DNA from: Actinomycetes bacterium
GTDB taxonomy: Bacteria; Actinomycetota; Actinomycetes; Streptosporangiales; Streptosporangiaceae
Direction: 5' to 3'
NCBI GenBank assembly: GCA_023425615.1
Contig: JAFACJ010000889.1
Location: forward strand, 1-5,003
DNA length: 5,003 nucleotides
Positions 1 to 5,003 of this stretch are shown here, one piece after another (position 1 is the first letter of the stretch; each line of letters starts with the position of its first letter). A program made the translations under genes and the position numbers. Under the pieces are notes generated by a model. The model searched no databases and was not told the DNA's origin. It worked only from the letters and a program-made list of their open reading frames with translations.

Positions 1-406
1 TCTGGCGGGGATCCGAGCCGGTGGCGGGCTCGGTGAACGCCCAGGCCGCGATGAGGTCACCGGACACCAGACCGGGGACGAACCGCTCGATCTGTTCGGG
101 CGTGCCGTGCTTGAGCAGGGTCATCGCCACCTGGACGGTGGTGCCCGGATAGAGTGCGGCGACGGCGCAGTGCCGTGCCACCTCCCGGCTCGCGACGACA
201 TAGGCGCGGACGGTGCCGCCGTCTCCGCCGTACCGCTCCTCGAAGGGCAGCCGGGTCAACCCGAGGCCGCACACCGCGCGCCACAGCTCGTGGGAGAACC
301 GCTGGTCGCGGTCCACCTGCCGGGCGAGCGGAGCCACCGTCTTGGCCGCCTGCCCGTCGACGGCGGCCCGGAGCTCCTCCAGCTCCGGCTCGACGCGAAG
401 TTTCAT
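1..406 (-). CDS. Acyl-CoA dehydrogenase, N-terminal part (runs off left edge)
   Basis: I translated the reverse strand from ATG at 406-404; it stays open for 135 codons to the window edge. The visible part holds the N-terminal helical domain (residues about 5-115) and the start of the beta domain, with the family signature AWAFTEPATGSD at residues 121-132. In this family that segment contacts the FAD and the acyl-CoA. A typical member has about 380 residues, so roughly two thirds, including the catalytic base region, lies outside. The enzyme is expected to be a cytoplasmic flavoprotein that oxidises an acyl-CoA to the 2,3-enoyl-CoA and passes electrons to ETF; the substrate cannot be read from this fragment. 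The start is supported by GGTGAGG (412-418 on the reverse strand) five bases upstream. The gene is divergent from the SDR at 550, with which it may share control. The family call is firm, the substrate unknown. Confidence 0.9.
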   Translation of the reverse strand, partial: MKLRVEPELEELRAAVDGQAAKTVAPLARQVDRDQRFSHELWRAVCGLGLTRLPFEERYGGDGGTVRAYVVASREVARHCAVAALYPGTTVQVAMTLLKHGTPEQIERFVPGLVSGDLIAAWAFTEPATGSDPRQ

Positions 407-433
407 CGGTGCCTCACCGTGGCTGGTAGTCGA

Positions 434-480
434 TCCATGAACATGGTAAATAGGTAACATGATTAAGCTTATTTAGCAAT
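434..480. promoter_or_regulatory. AT-rich divergent promoter/operator region
   Basis: The 143-base gap between the divergent acyl-CoA dehydrogenase and SDR genes contains a strikingly AT-rich core in otherwise GC-rich DNA. It holds an inverted repeat CCATG-AA-CATGG (435-446), a repeated AACATG (440-445 and 457-462), a repeated GGTAA (445-449 and 453-457) and the palindrome TAAGCTTA (463-470). On the minus strand TTGCTA (479-474) and TACCTA (456-451), 17 bases apart, could be weak -35 and -10 elements for the dehydrogenase. I find no convincing plus-strand promoter hexamers. Shared control by a regulator, for example of TetR type, is inference only; no regulator gene is in the window. Confidence 0.5.
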
Positions 481-536
481 GAGGGGCCATGGCCGCCGGG
501 CGCGGGTGGCCTCGTGGAAGAGCCCGGCCAGAGGAC

Positions 537-542
537 GAGGAG
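537..542 (+). promoter_or_regulatory. Ribosome binding site deciding the SDR start
   Basis: GAGGAG lies seven bases before ATG 550. It favours that start over the in-frame GTG at 514, which would add 12 residues ahead of the usual SDR N-terminus and has no comparable site. Confidence 0.75.
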
Positions 543-549
543 CACTCAC

Positions 550-1356
550 ATGGGACGTCTGACGGACAAGGTCGCCTTCGTCACCGGTGCCGCACGGGGC
601 CAGGGCCGCGCGGAGGCCGTCCGGCTCGCCGCGGAGGGGGCGGACATCATCGCGATCGACGTCGCGGAGCCCGCGAGCCGGTACGTCGGATACTCCCCGG
701 CCACGCAGGACCAGCTGGACGAGACCGCCGAACTCGTGCGGAAGCAGGGCCGGCGCGTCCTGGCCCGCAAGGCCGACGTACGCCGCCTGGACGAGCTGGA
801 GGCGGTGGTCCGGGAAGGCATGGCGGAGTTCGGACGGCTGGACATCGTGGTGGCCAACGCCGGCATCGTCAACTACGGCCTCACCTGGGAGCTGGACGAG
901 GAGCAGTGGCAGGACGTCATCGACGTCAACCTCACCGGCGTGTGGAAGACCATCAAGGCGACCGTCCCGACCCTCATCGAGCAGGGCCGGGGCGGCTCCA
1001 TCATCATCACCAGCTCGGTGGCCGGTCTGAAGGGCTTTCCTTTCCACGCCCACTACGCCTCCGCCAAGCACGGCGTCACCGGCCTGGCCAAGGTCCTGGC
1101 CAACGAACTAGGCGAGTACGACATCCGCGTCAACACCGTCCACCCGCACGGCGTCAGGACGGACATGGTGGACGGCGCGGTACAGGAGCTCCTGACCCAG
1201 GCCCCTCTCCTGGCCCCCATCTTCATACCCGCACTGCCCCACGAACTGGTCGAGCCGGAGGACATCGCCAACATGGTCGCCTTCCTCGCGTCCGACGAGG
1301 CCGAATACATCACCGGCGCCCAGATGCGCGTGGACCTCGGCGCCCTCAACCGCTGA
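550..1356 (+). CDS. Mycofactocin-coupled SDR family oxidoreductase
   Basis: A 268-residue classical short-chain dehydrogenase with a Rossmann fold, complete in the window. Visible landmarks are the cofactor loop TGAARGQG (12-19), Asp37 at the end of strand beta2, which favours NAD over NADP, NAG (103-105), Asn127, Ser156 and the catalytic pair Tyr169/Lys173 in YASAK. After strand beta2 there is an extra segment (about 40-62, rich in Tyr, Ser, Pro and ending in DETAELVRKQG), followed by GRRVLARKADVR. This insertion and the TGAARGQGR loop are typical of the mycofactocin-coupled SDR family (carveol dehydrogenase-like, TIGR03971). Known members hold their NAD tightly and pass electrons to mycofactocin. 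The enzyme probably oxidises an alcohol or hydroxy compound in the cytoplasm; the substrate is not readable. It is divergent from an acyl-CoA dehydrogenase, which suggests a shared catabolic route. It could instead be a carveol dehydrogenase-like enzyme with exchangeable NAD. Family placement is from memory of its motifs, not a search. Confidence 0.9.
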   Translation: MGRLTDKVAFVTGAARGQGRAEAVRLAAEGADIIAIDVAEPASRYVGYSPATQDQLDETAELVRKQGRRVLARKADVRRLDELEAVVREGMAEFGRLDIVVANAGIVNYGLTWELDEEQWQDVIDVNLTGVWKTIKATVPTLIEQGRGGSIIITSSVAGLKGFPFHAHYASAKHGVTGLAKVLANELGEYDIRVNTVHPHGVRTDMVDGAVQELLTQAPLLAPIFIPALPHELVEPEDIANMVAFLASDEAEYITGAQMRVDLGALNR

Positions 1357-1408
1357 CCACCGGGCCGACGCCGTGGACGCGGGAGAAAGCCCATGCCCGC
1401 AAGGACAT

Positions 1409-1426
1409 GGAAGCACCCCGGCTTCC
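1409..1426. terminator. Small hairpin between convergent genes, possible terminator
   Basis: GGAAGC (1409-1414) and GCTTCC (1421-1426) form a perfect six-base stem around a six-base loop, in the 108-base gap between the SDR stop and the carboxylase stop. There is no T-run on either side, so any termination would be of the U-less or factor-dependent kind. A second weak pairing, GCGGG (1379-1383) with CCCGC (1396-1400), lies just before it. The position between convergent genes is the main argument; stability was not calculated. Confidence 0.3.
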
Positions 1427-1464
1427 GATCGTGTGTCGGTCAGTGGTGAGGGTGTTCGGCGGGC

Positions 1465-3039
1465 TCAGAGGGGGATGTTGCCGTGTTTGCGGGGAAGGTT
1501 GTCCAGGCGCTTGTTCTGCAGGGCGGTGAAGGCTTCGGCGACCGCCGTGCGGGTCTCGTGGGGGAGGATCACCTCGTCGACGTAGCCGCGTTCGGCGGAG
1601 ACGTAGGGGTTGCAGAAGTCCCGGGTGTACTCGGCCAGGAGGCGGCTGCGTTCGGCCGCCGGGTCCGCGGCGGCCTTCACGGTCCGGTGGTGCAGGACGG
1701 TGACGGCGCTCTCGGCGCCCATGACGGCGATCTCGGCGGTCGGCCAGGCGAAGTTGATGTCGGTGCCCAGGTGCTTGGAGCCCATCACCCCGTAGCCGCC
1801 CCCGTAGGCCTTGCGGGTGACGACGGTGACCATCGGGACGGTGGCCTCGGCGTAGGCGTAGATCAGCTTGGCTCCGCGGCGGATGATGCCGCCGCGCTCC
1901 TGCTCGAGGCTCGGGAGGAAGCCCGGCACGTCCACGATGCTGAGGATGGGGATGTTGAAGGCGTCGCAGGTGCGGATGAAGCGGGCGGCCTTCTCGCTGG
2001 CGTCGATGTCGAGAGCGCCGGCCATGTGCATGGGCTGGTTGGCCACCACGCCCACGCTGCGGCCGTCGATCCGCCCGAAGCCGCAGATCATGTTGGGCGC
2101 GAAGAGGGGCTGGACCTCGAGCAGCTCTCCCTCGTCCAGGACGGTGTGGACGACCTTGAACATGTCGTAGGGCCGGTTGCGGCTGTCGGGGATCAGCGAG
2201 TCGAGGGCCAGGTCCTCCTCGGTGAACTCGCGCGGCTCGGTGGCGGCGTAGACGGGCGGCTCGTCCAGGTTGTTCGACGGCAGGTAGCCCAGGAGCAGAC
2301 GGACGTACTCGAAGGCCGCCTTCTCGTCGGCCGCCAGATGGTGGGCGACGCCGGAGACCGTGCTGTGGCTGTGCGCGCCGCCGAGTTCCTCGCGGTCCAC
2401 CTCGTGCCCGGTGACGGTCTTGAGGACCTCGGGTCCGGTGACGAACATGTGCGAGGTGCCGTCGACCATCACGATGAAGTCGGTGATCGCCGGGGCGTAC
2501 ACGGCGCCGCCGGCGCAGGGCCCGGCCATGAGGGAGATCTGCGGGATCACCCCGGACGCCCGAACGTGCCGCTTGACCAGTTCCGCGTAGTAGGCGAGGG
2601 AGACCACTCCTTCCTGGATACGGGCGCCACCGGAGTCGTTGATGCTGATGATGGGGCATCCGGTGCGCAAGGCCAGATCCATCACCTTGACCACCTTCTC
2701 GCCGTACACCTCGCCCAGTGAACCTCCGAAGACGGTGAAGTCCTGGGAGAACACGCAGACCCGCCGGCCGTCGATGGTGCCGTAACCGGTGATCACGCCG
2801 TCGCCGAAGGGGCGGTCCTCGCTCAGGCCGAGGGCGGGGCTGCGGTGCCGGGCCAGCGCGTCGAGCTCACGGAAGGACCCGGGATCGAGCAGGTCCTCGA
2901 TCCGCTCGCGGGCCGTCAGCTTCCCTTTCGCGCGCTGGCGCTCGACCGCGCGGGGGTCCTGCGGCTCGGCGAGACGGGCCCTGCGCCGCCGCAGCTCCTC
3001 CAGTTTCTCCGCCGTCGCTCCTGCGAGGTCATCAGGCAT
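1465..3039 (-). CDS. Acyl-CoA carboxylase beta subunit (carboxyltransferase, PccB/AccB type)
   Basis: A 524-residue protein, the normal length for actinobacterial PccB/AccB proteins. It transfers the carboxyl group from biotin on the alpha subunit to an acyl-CoA (propionyl-CoA to methylmalonyl-CoA in the best-known case) in a cytoplasmic complex. The N-terminal carboxyltransferase half carries [12 protein letters not shown] (133-144) and the first oxyanion-hole segment [13 protein letters not shown] (172-184). The C-terminal half carries IVDVPGF (368-374) and [14 protein letters not shown] (409-422), and the chain ends in the usual NIPL. Start ATG 3039-3037 is preceded by GGGAG five bases upstream, and residues from there match the usual N-terminus; the upstream reading frame to 3294 does not look coding. 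Residue 417 is Gly where S. coelicolor PccB, as I recall, has the specificity residue Asp422 and AccB has Ile, so the substrate may differ. No alpha or epsilon subunit gene is adjacent. The gene converges on the SDR. Confidence 0.95.
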   Translation of the reverse strand: MPDDLAGATAEKLEELRRRRARLAEPQDPRAVERQRAKGKLTARERIEDLLDPGSFRELDALARHRSPALGLSEDRPFGDGVITGYGTIDGRRVCVFSQDFTVFGGSLGEVYGEKVVKVMDLALRTGCPIISINDSGGARIQEGVVSLAYYAELVKRHVRASGVIPQISLMAGPCAGGAVYAPAITDFIVMVDGTSHMFVTGPEVLKTVTGHEVDREELGGAHSHSTVSGVAHHLAADEKAAFEYVRLLLGYLPSNNLDEPPVYAATEPREFTEEDLALDSLIPDSRNRPYDMFKVVHTVLDEGELLEVQPLFAPNMICGFGRIDGRSVGVVANQPMHMAGALDIDASEKAARFIRTCDAFNIPILSIVDVPGFLPSLEQERGGIIRRGAKLIYAYAEATVPMVTVVTRKAYGGGYGVMGSKHLGTDINFAWPTAEIAVMGAESAVTVLHHRTVKAAADPAAERSRLLAEYTRDFCNPYVSAERGYVDEVILPHETRTAVAEAFTALQNKRLDNLPRKHGNIPL

Positions 3040-3096
3040 CGCGTCTCCCACCGTCAGCCGATCCGGTGGAGCGTATCGCCGATTGGTAGGGGAATG

Positions 3097-3125
3097 TCGA
3101 GAGCCTGGCGATATGTAAATATAGT
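3097..3125 (+). promoter_or_regulatory. Sigma70-like promoter for the methyltransferase
   Basis: TCGAGA (3097-3102, four of six matches to TTGACA) and TATAGT (3120-3125, five of six matches to TATAAT) are 17 bases apart in the AT-rich part of the divergent gap. Transcription would start near 3132, giving an untranslated leader of about 115 bases before ATG 3248. The same AT-rich patch probably also serves the carboxylase on the other strand (TATATT at 3123-3118 as a possible -10), but I see no matching -35 there. Confidence 0.5.
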
Positions 3126-3198
3126 GAACGATCGAGACCGGCCCATGACCGATGTCCGTGACGTGATCCCGCCCGGGACGCGGCGCCGGGACGAGGAG

Positions 3199-3218
3199 GA
3201 CGGCCCCTTGGGCCTGTC
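3199..3218 (+). other. Leader hairpin just upstream of the methyltransferase RBS
   Basis: GACGGCCC (3199-3206), loop CTT and GGGCC-T-GTC (3210-3218) can pair over eight bases with a single bulged T. The structure ends about 20 bases before the GAGGGG ribosome binding site (3238-3243) of the methyltransferase. A role in translation or attenuation is possible, but in GC-rich DNA such hairpins also arise by chance. Confidence 0.25.
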
Positions 3219-3247
3219 GGCGGGATGAGCCGGAGACGAGGGGCCGC

Positions 3248-3850
3248 ATGGCGGAGAGAGCACTGGAAGGCGTGGATCCGGCGGTGCCGAGCATGGCGCG
3301 GATCTACGACTACGGGCTGGGCGGGACCGACAACCACCCCGTGGACCGGGAGATCAGCGACCGGGTCGGCACGGTGATGCCGGAGTCGCGGAAGGTCGCG
3401 GTGCTGAATCGGGCGCTGCTGCGGCGGGCCGTCCGGTACCTGGCGGGTGAGGCGGGCATCCGGCAGTTCCTCGACCTCGGCTCGGGGCTGCCCACGCGGG
3501 ACAACACCCACCAGGTGGCGGGACGGGAAGCGCCGGACGTCCGGGTCGTCTACGTCGACGATGACCCGGCGGTCCGGGCGCACGCCGCCGCGCTGCTGTC
3601 GGAGGACGGCCGGACGGCGGTGGTCACCGCCGACCTGCGCGACACCGAGGCGGTCCTGGCGCATCCGGACGTCGTGCGGCTCCTCGACTTCGATGAGCCG
3701 CTGGGCGTTTTGATGAGCGGAATCCTCCACCATTTTCCCGCGTCCGACGACCTCGCGCTCTTCCCCGGCATCGCCACCCGCTCCCGCCACGAGACGGAGG
3801 TCGGCCCCATCGAGTCGCTCATCGTCGGAGGCGTCGCCCGCAAGGAGTGA
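3248..3850 (+). CDS. SAM-dependent methyltransferase, DUF574 type, internally shortened
   Basis: A 200-residue protein of the actinobacterial DUF574 (Methyltransf_19) family, whose members resemble class I SAM methyltransferases and mostly have no known substrate. Family landmarks are present in order: [21 protein letters not shown] (15-35), [20 protein letters not shown] with LPT (61-83, the SAM-binding motif I), NTH (86-88), VVYVDDDP (100-107), TADLRD (127-132) and GILHHF (158-163). After PASDD (164-168) the chain passes directly to [12 protein letters not shown] and the usual ending VGGVARKE (193-200). Full members have about 260-270 residues, so a block of roughly 65, normally the last helices and strands of the fold, is missing while the frame is kept. 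The protein may be inactive or altered. The start has GAGGGG (3238-3243) four bases upstream and a promoter at 3097-3125. It is transcribed alone and followed by two hairpins. Confidence 0.85.
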   Translation: MAERALEGVDPAVPSMARIYDYGLGGTDNHPVDREISDRVGTVMPESRKVAVLNRALLRRAVRYLAGEAGIRQFLDLGSGLPTRDNTHQVAGREAPDVRVVYVDDDPAVRAHAAALLSEDGRTAVVTADLRDTEAVLAHPDVVRLLDFDEPLGVLMSGILHHFPASDDLALFPGIATRSRHETEVGPIESLIVGGVARKE

Positions 3851-3887
3851 CGCCCGGCGGCGCACTCCGACTCCGGCGACGGGCGTC
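3849..3887 (+). terminator. GC-rich hairpin overlapping the methyltransferase stop, first of two
   Basis: GACGCCCG (3849-3856) pairs perfectly with CGGGCGTC (3880-3887), and two more pairs form inside after one mismatch. The left arm begins within the TGA stop of the methyltransferase. No T-run follows, as is common for actinobacterial hairpin terminators. Position directly at the end of a gene supports the call. Confidence 0.5.
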
Positions 3888-3908
3888 CACGGAAAGAGGG
3901 CGTCATCC

Positions 3909-3932
3909 CCCGGCAGACCGACGGTCTCCGGG
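3909..3932 (+). terminator. Second strong hairpin downstream of the methyltransferase
   Basis: CCCGG (3909-3913), a bulged C, AGACC (3915-3919), loop GAC, GGTCT (3923-3927) and CCGGG (3928-3932) form a ten-pair stem with one bulge and a three-base loop. It follows the first hairpin by 21 bases. Together they look like a tandem terminator without T-runs. Confidence 0.5.
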
Positions 3933-4035
3933 ACAGATCGGCCGCGCGCCTGCTCGAACGCTGCGCGACGTCATGCCGGAGGAGATCTTGCCCTGGGCCT
4001 TCCACGACCCGGCGTCTCGATCGCCGGAGGTCGGG

Positions 4036-4188
4036 ATGCACCGTCTCGTTCAGCAGGCCACGCGCGCGTCGCTCACGCTGATGACCACCGGCCCTCTCGC
4101 CAAAGCCGGAGCTAAGACCGCAGGCAAGGCCGGCTCGATCACCCTGAAGGACTACCGCGGCCTCGAACCCGGCATCCACCGCGTCTAG
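4036..4188 (+). CDS. Possible small ORF, 50 residues, unknown function (or C-terminal gene remnant)
   Basis: ATG 4036 is preceded by a perfect GGAGG (4026-4030) with a five-base spacer, a better start signal than many real genes have. The 50-residue product is basic and Ala/Lys/Gly-rich in the middle (LAKAGAKTAGKAG, 21-33), may form a helix at 2-18, has no signal peptide or clear membrane span, and ends in EPGIHRV. I do not recognise a family. The frame remains open upstream to ATG 3973 and GTG 3847. Residues from about 3960 on (for example PEEILPWAFHDP) look protein-like, so this may be the tail of a decayed larger gene; further upstream the frame is Arg/Pro-rich and crosses both hairpins, so it is unlikely to be coding. 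The TAG stop overlaps the stop of the convergent glucosidase within one CTAG. The rest of 3933-4035 shows nothing else. Confidence 0.35.
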   Translation: MHRLVQQATRASLTLMTTGPLAKAGAKTAGKAGSITLKDYRGLEPGIHRV

Positions 4189-5003
4189 CGTCGGGAGGCG
4201 GCTCGGCGGGCGGTTGGGGAGGTGGTGTTCAGGACGGTGATGATGCGGTCGAGGGTGTCGAGGGACAGGCGGCCGTTGGAGGCGGCGACGAGGCCGCGGA
4301 GGGGCATCTGTGCGAGGACCTCCTGCATCATGGCCGCGGTCGCCGGGTCTTCGGTGGCCGGGAGCTGCTTGCGGACGGCGGTGAGGAGCAGGGAGCGGAG
4401 GGCGCGGCCGAGCCAGGTCTGCCTGAGGTCGGCGATGGTGGAGTCGGTGGTGTAGGGCAGGAGCGGGCGCGGGGACGGGACGGGGCCTTGCAGCAGTGCG
4501 GCCAGTTCCTCGTCCGAAGCCACGGGGCCTGCGGGGGCGGGTACGGGTGTGACCATGTCGTCCGACTCGACACGCACGGTGATCGTCTGGCGGATGTCGC
4601 GCGAGGAGGCTCCGACGCGCAGTTCGAAGTCGCCCGCCTCCACGAGCCAGGCGCGGCTGGAGACGTCGTAGACGGCGAAGGAACGACGGTCCAGCCGGAG
4701 TTCGACGTCGCGCGTCTCGCCGGGCTCCAGCCTCACCCGGGCGAATCCCTTGAGCTCCTGAGCGGGCCTGCGGACGGCGGATTCCACGTCGTGCACGTAG
4801 AGCTGCACGACCTCGGTGCCCGTGCGCTCACCGGTGTTGGTGACCGGCACCGTGAGGCGAAGATCCGTGCCCTGACCGGTGACGCGCGGTGTGCCGTGGG
4901 AGAACGAGGTGTAGGTCAGGCCGTGGCCGAAGGGGAAGCGGGGGGCGACGTCCCAGGTGTCGTGGAAGCGGTAGCCCACGTAGGACGTCTCGCGGTACAG
5001 GGC
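4185..5003 (-). CDS. Glycoside hydrolase family 3 beta-glucosidase, C-terminal part (runs off right edge)
   Basis: The reverse strand is open from the right edge to TAG 4187-4185, giving the last 272 residues. Counting from the edge, RETSYVGYRFHDT (4-16) and FPFGHGLTYTSF (23-34) are hallmark sequences of the C-terminal alpha/beta domain of GH3 beta-glucosidases. They are followed by the fibronectin type III-like domain (about 64-133, with EVVQLYVHD and RPAQELKGF). The nucleophile Asp and acid/base Glu lie outside the window. GH3 enzymes release terminal beta-linked sugars from oligosaccharides or glycosides; the specific sugar cannot be read here, and with no N-terminus the location is unknown. 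After the Fn3-like domain there is an added region of about 130 residues, helical in character (GRALRSLLLTAVRKQL, 199-214; LDTLDRIITVLN, 248-259), which many GH3 proteins lack. The GTG at 4979 is internal, not a start. No terminator separates it from the convergent small ORF. Confidence 0.92.
   Translation of the reverse strand, partial: ALYRETSYVGYRFHDTWDVAPRFPFGHGLTYTSFSHGTPRVTGQGTDLRLTVPVTNTGERTGTEVVQLYVHDVESAVRRPAQELKGFARVRLEPGETRDVELRLDRRSFAVYDVSSRAWLVEAGDFELRVGASSRDIRQTITVRVESDDMVTPVPAPAGPVASDEELAALLQGPVPSPRPLLPYTTDSTIADLRQTWLGRALRSLLLTAVRKQLPATEDPATAAMMQEVLAQMPLRGLVAASNGRLSLDTLDRIITVLNTTSPTARRAASRR

Noticed and set aside
514..549. GTG 514 as an earlier SDR start
   Set aside because: It adds 12 unconserved residues and lacks a good ribosome binding site, whereas ATG 550 has GAGGAG seven bases upstream.
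489..1529. Long plus-strand frame overlapping the SDR in another frame
   Set aside because: Its product is Arg/Pro/Gly-rich low-complexity, typical of an out-of-frame shadow in GC-rich DNA.
1483..2721. Long plus-strand frame opposite the carboxyltransferase
   Set aside because: It is Val/Gly/Asp/His-rich with no recognisable motif, as expected for the antisense of a high-GC gene; the minus strand encodes a complete known enzyme.
1465..3294. Longer carboxyltransferase reading frame starting near 3294
   Set aside because: The added 85 residues are low-complexity in character, cross the AT-rich promoter patch and would overlap the methyltransferase start; ATG 3039 has a good GGGAG site and the normal family N-terminus.
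3032..3865. Minus-strand frame opposite the methyltransferase
   Set aside because: Its product is Arg/Pro/Val-rich without family motifs, while the plus strand carries a clear methyltransferase.
3847..3972. GTG 3847, overlapping the methyltransferase stop as GTGA, as a coupled start of a longer downstream gene
   Set aside because: AAGGA abuts the GTG with no spacer, the first 40 residues are Arg/Pro-rich, and two strong hairpins lie inside this part.
3550..4179. Minus-strand frame through the methyltransferase end and the unassigned gap
   Set aside because: It has no recognisable motif, is Arg/Ser-rich and is largely antisense to the methyltransferase; codon bias in the gap does not favour it.
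1..5003. CRISPR arrays, tRNA or rRNA genes, insertion sequences and attachment sites
   Set aside because: Reading both strands by eye I saw no regularly spaced repeats, cloverleaf sequences, transposase motifs or terminal inverted repeats with target duplications.

Overview
The window reads as high-GC actinobacterial chromosome (Streptomyces or a relative). Third codon positions are almost all G or C, the Shine-Dalgarno sequences are purine-rich, and the protein families present (mycofactocin-coupled SDR, DUF574-type methyltransferase, PccB-type carboxyltransferase, GH3 glucosidase) are typical of that group. Genus is an inference; no rRNA or marker gene is present.

Layout: (1) 1-406, minus: N-terminal third of an acyl-CoA dehydrogenase, running off the left edge. 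(2) 407-549: divergent intergenic region with a conspicuous AT-rich core at about 434-480, the likely promoter/operator region. (3) 550-1356, plus: short-chain dehydrogenase with the insertion typical of mycofactocin-coupled SDRs. (4) 1357-1464: short convergent gap with a small hairpin. (5) 1465-3039, minus: full-length acyl-CoA carboxylase beta (carboxyltransferase) subunit. (6) 3040-3247: divergent intergenic region with a good sigma70-like plus-strand promoter, a possible short leader ORF and a leader hairpin. (7) 3248-3850, plus: DUF574-type SAM-dependent methyltransferase that seems to have lost an internal block of roughly 65 residues in frame. (8) 3849-3932: two consecutive GC-rich hairpins, probably a tandem terminator. 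(9) 3933-4184: mostly unassigned; it holds a possible 50-residue ORF. (10) 4185-5003, minus: C-terminal part of a GH3 beta-glucosidase with an extra C-terminal helical region, running off the right edge.

Functionally, the left half looks like a small acyl-CoA / alcohol metabolism locus: the acyl-CoA dehydrogenase and the SDR are divergently transcribed from one AT-rich region, and the carboxyltransferase lies next to them. No biotin carboxylase/BCCP alpha subunit or epsilon subunit is present, so the carboxylase must find its partner elsewhere. The right half (methyltransferase, small ORF, glucosidase) has no evident link to it. I see no CRISPR array, tRNA, rRNA, insertion sequence or obvious novel multi-gene system. 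The most notable points are the mycofactocin signature, the unusual active-site residues of the carboxyltransferase, the internally shortened methyltransferase, and the shared-stop small ORF.
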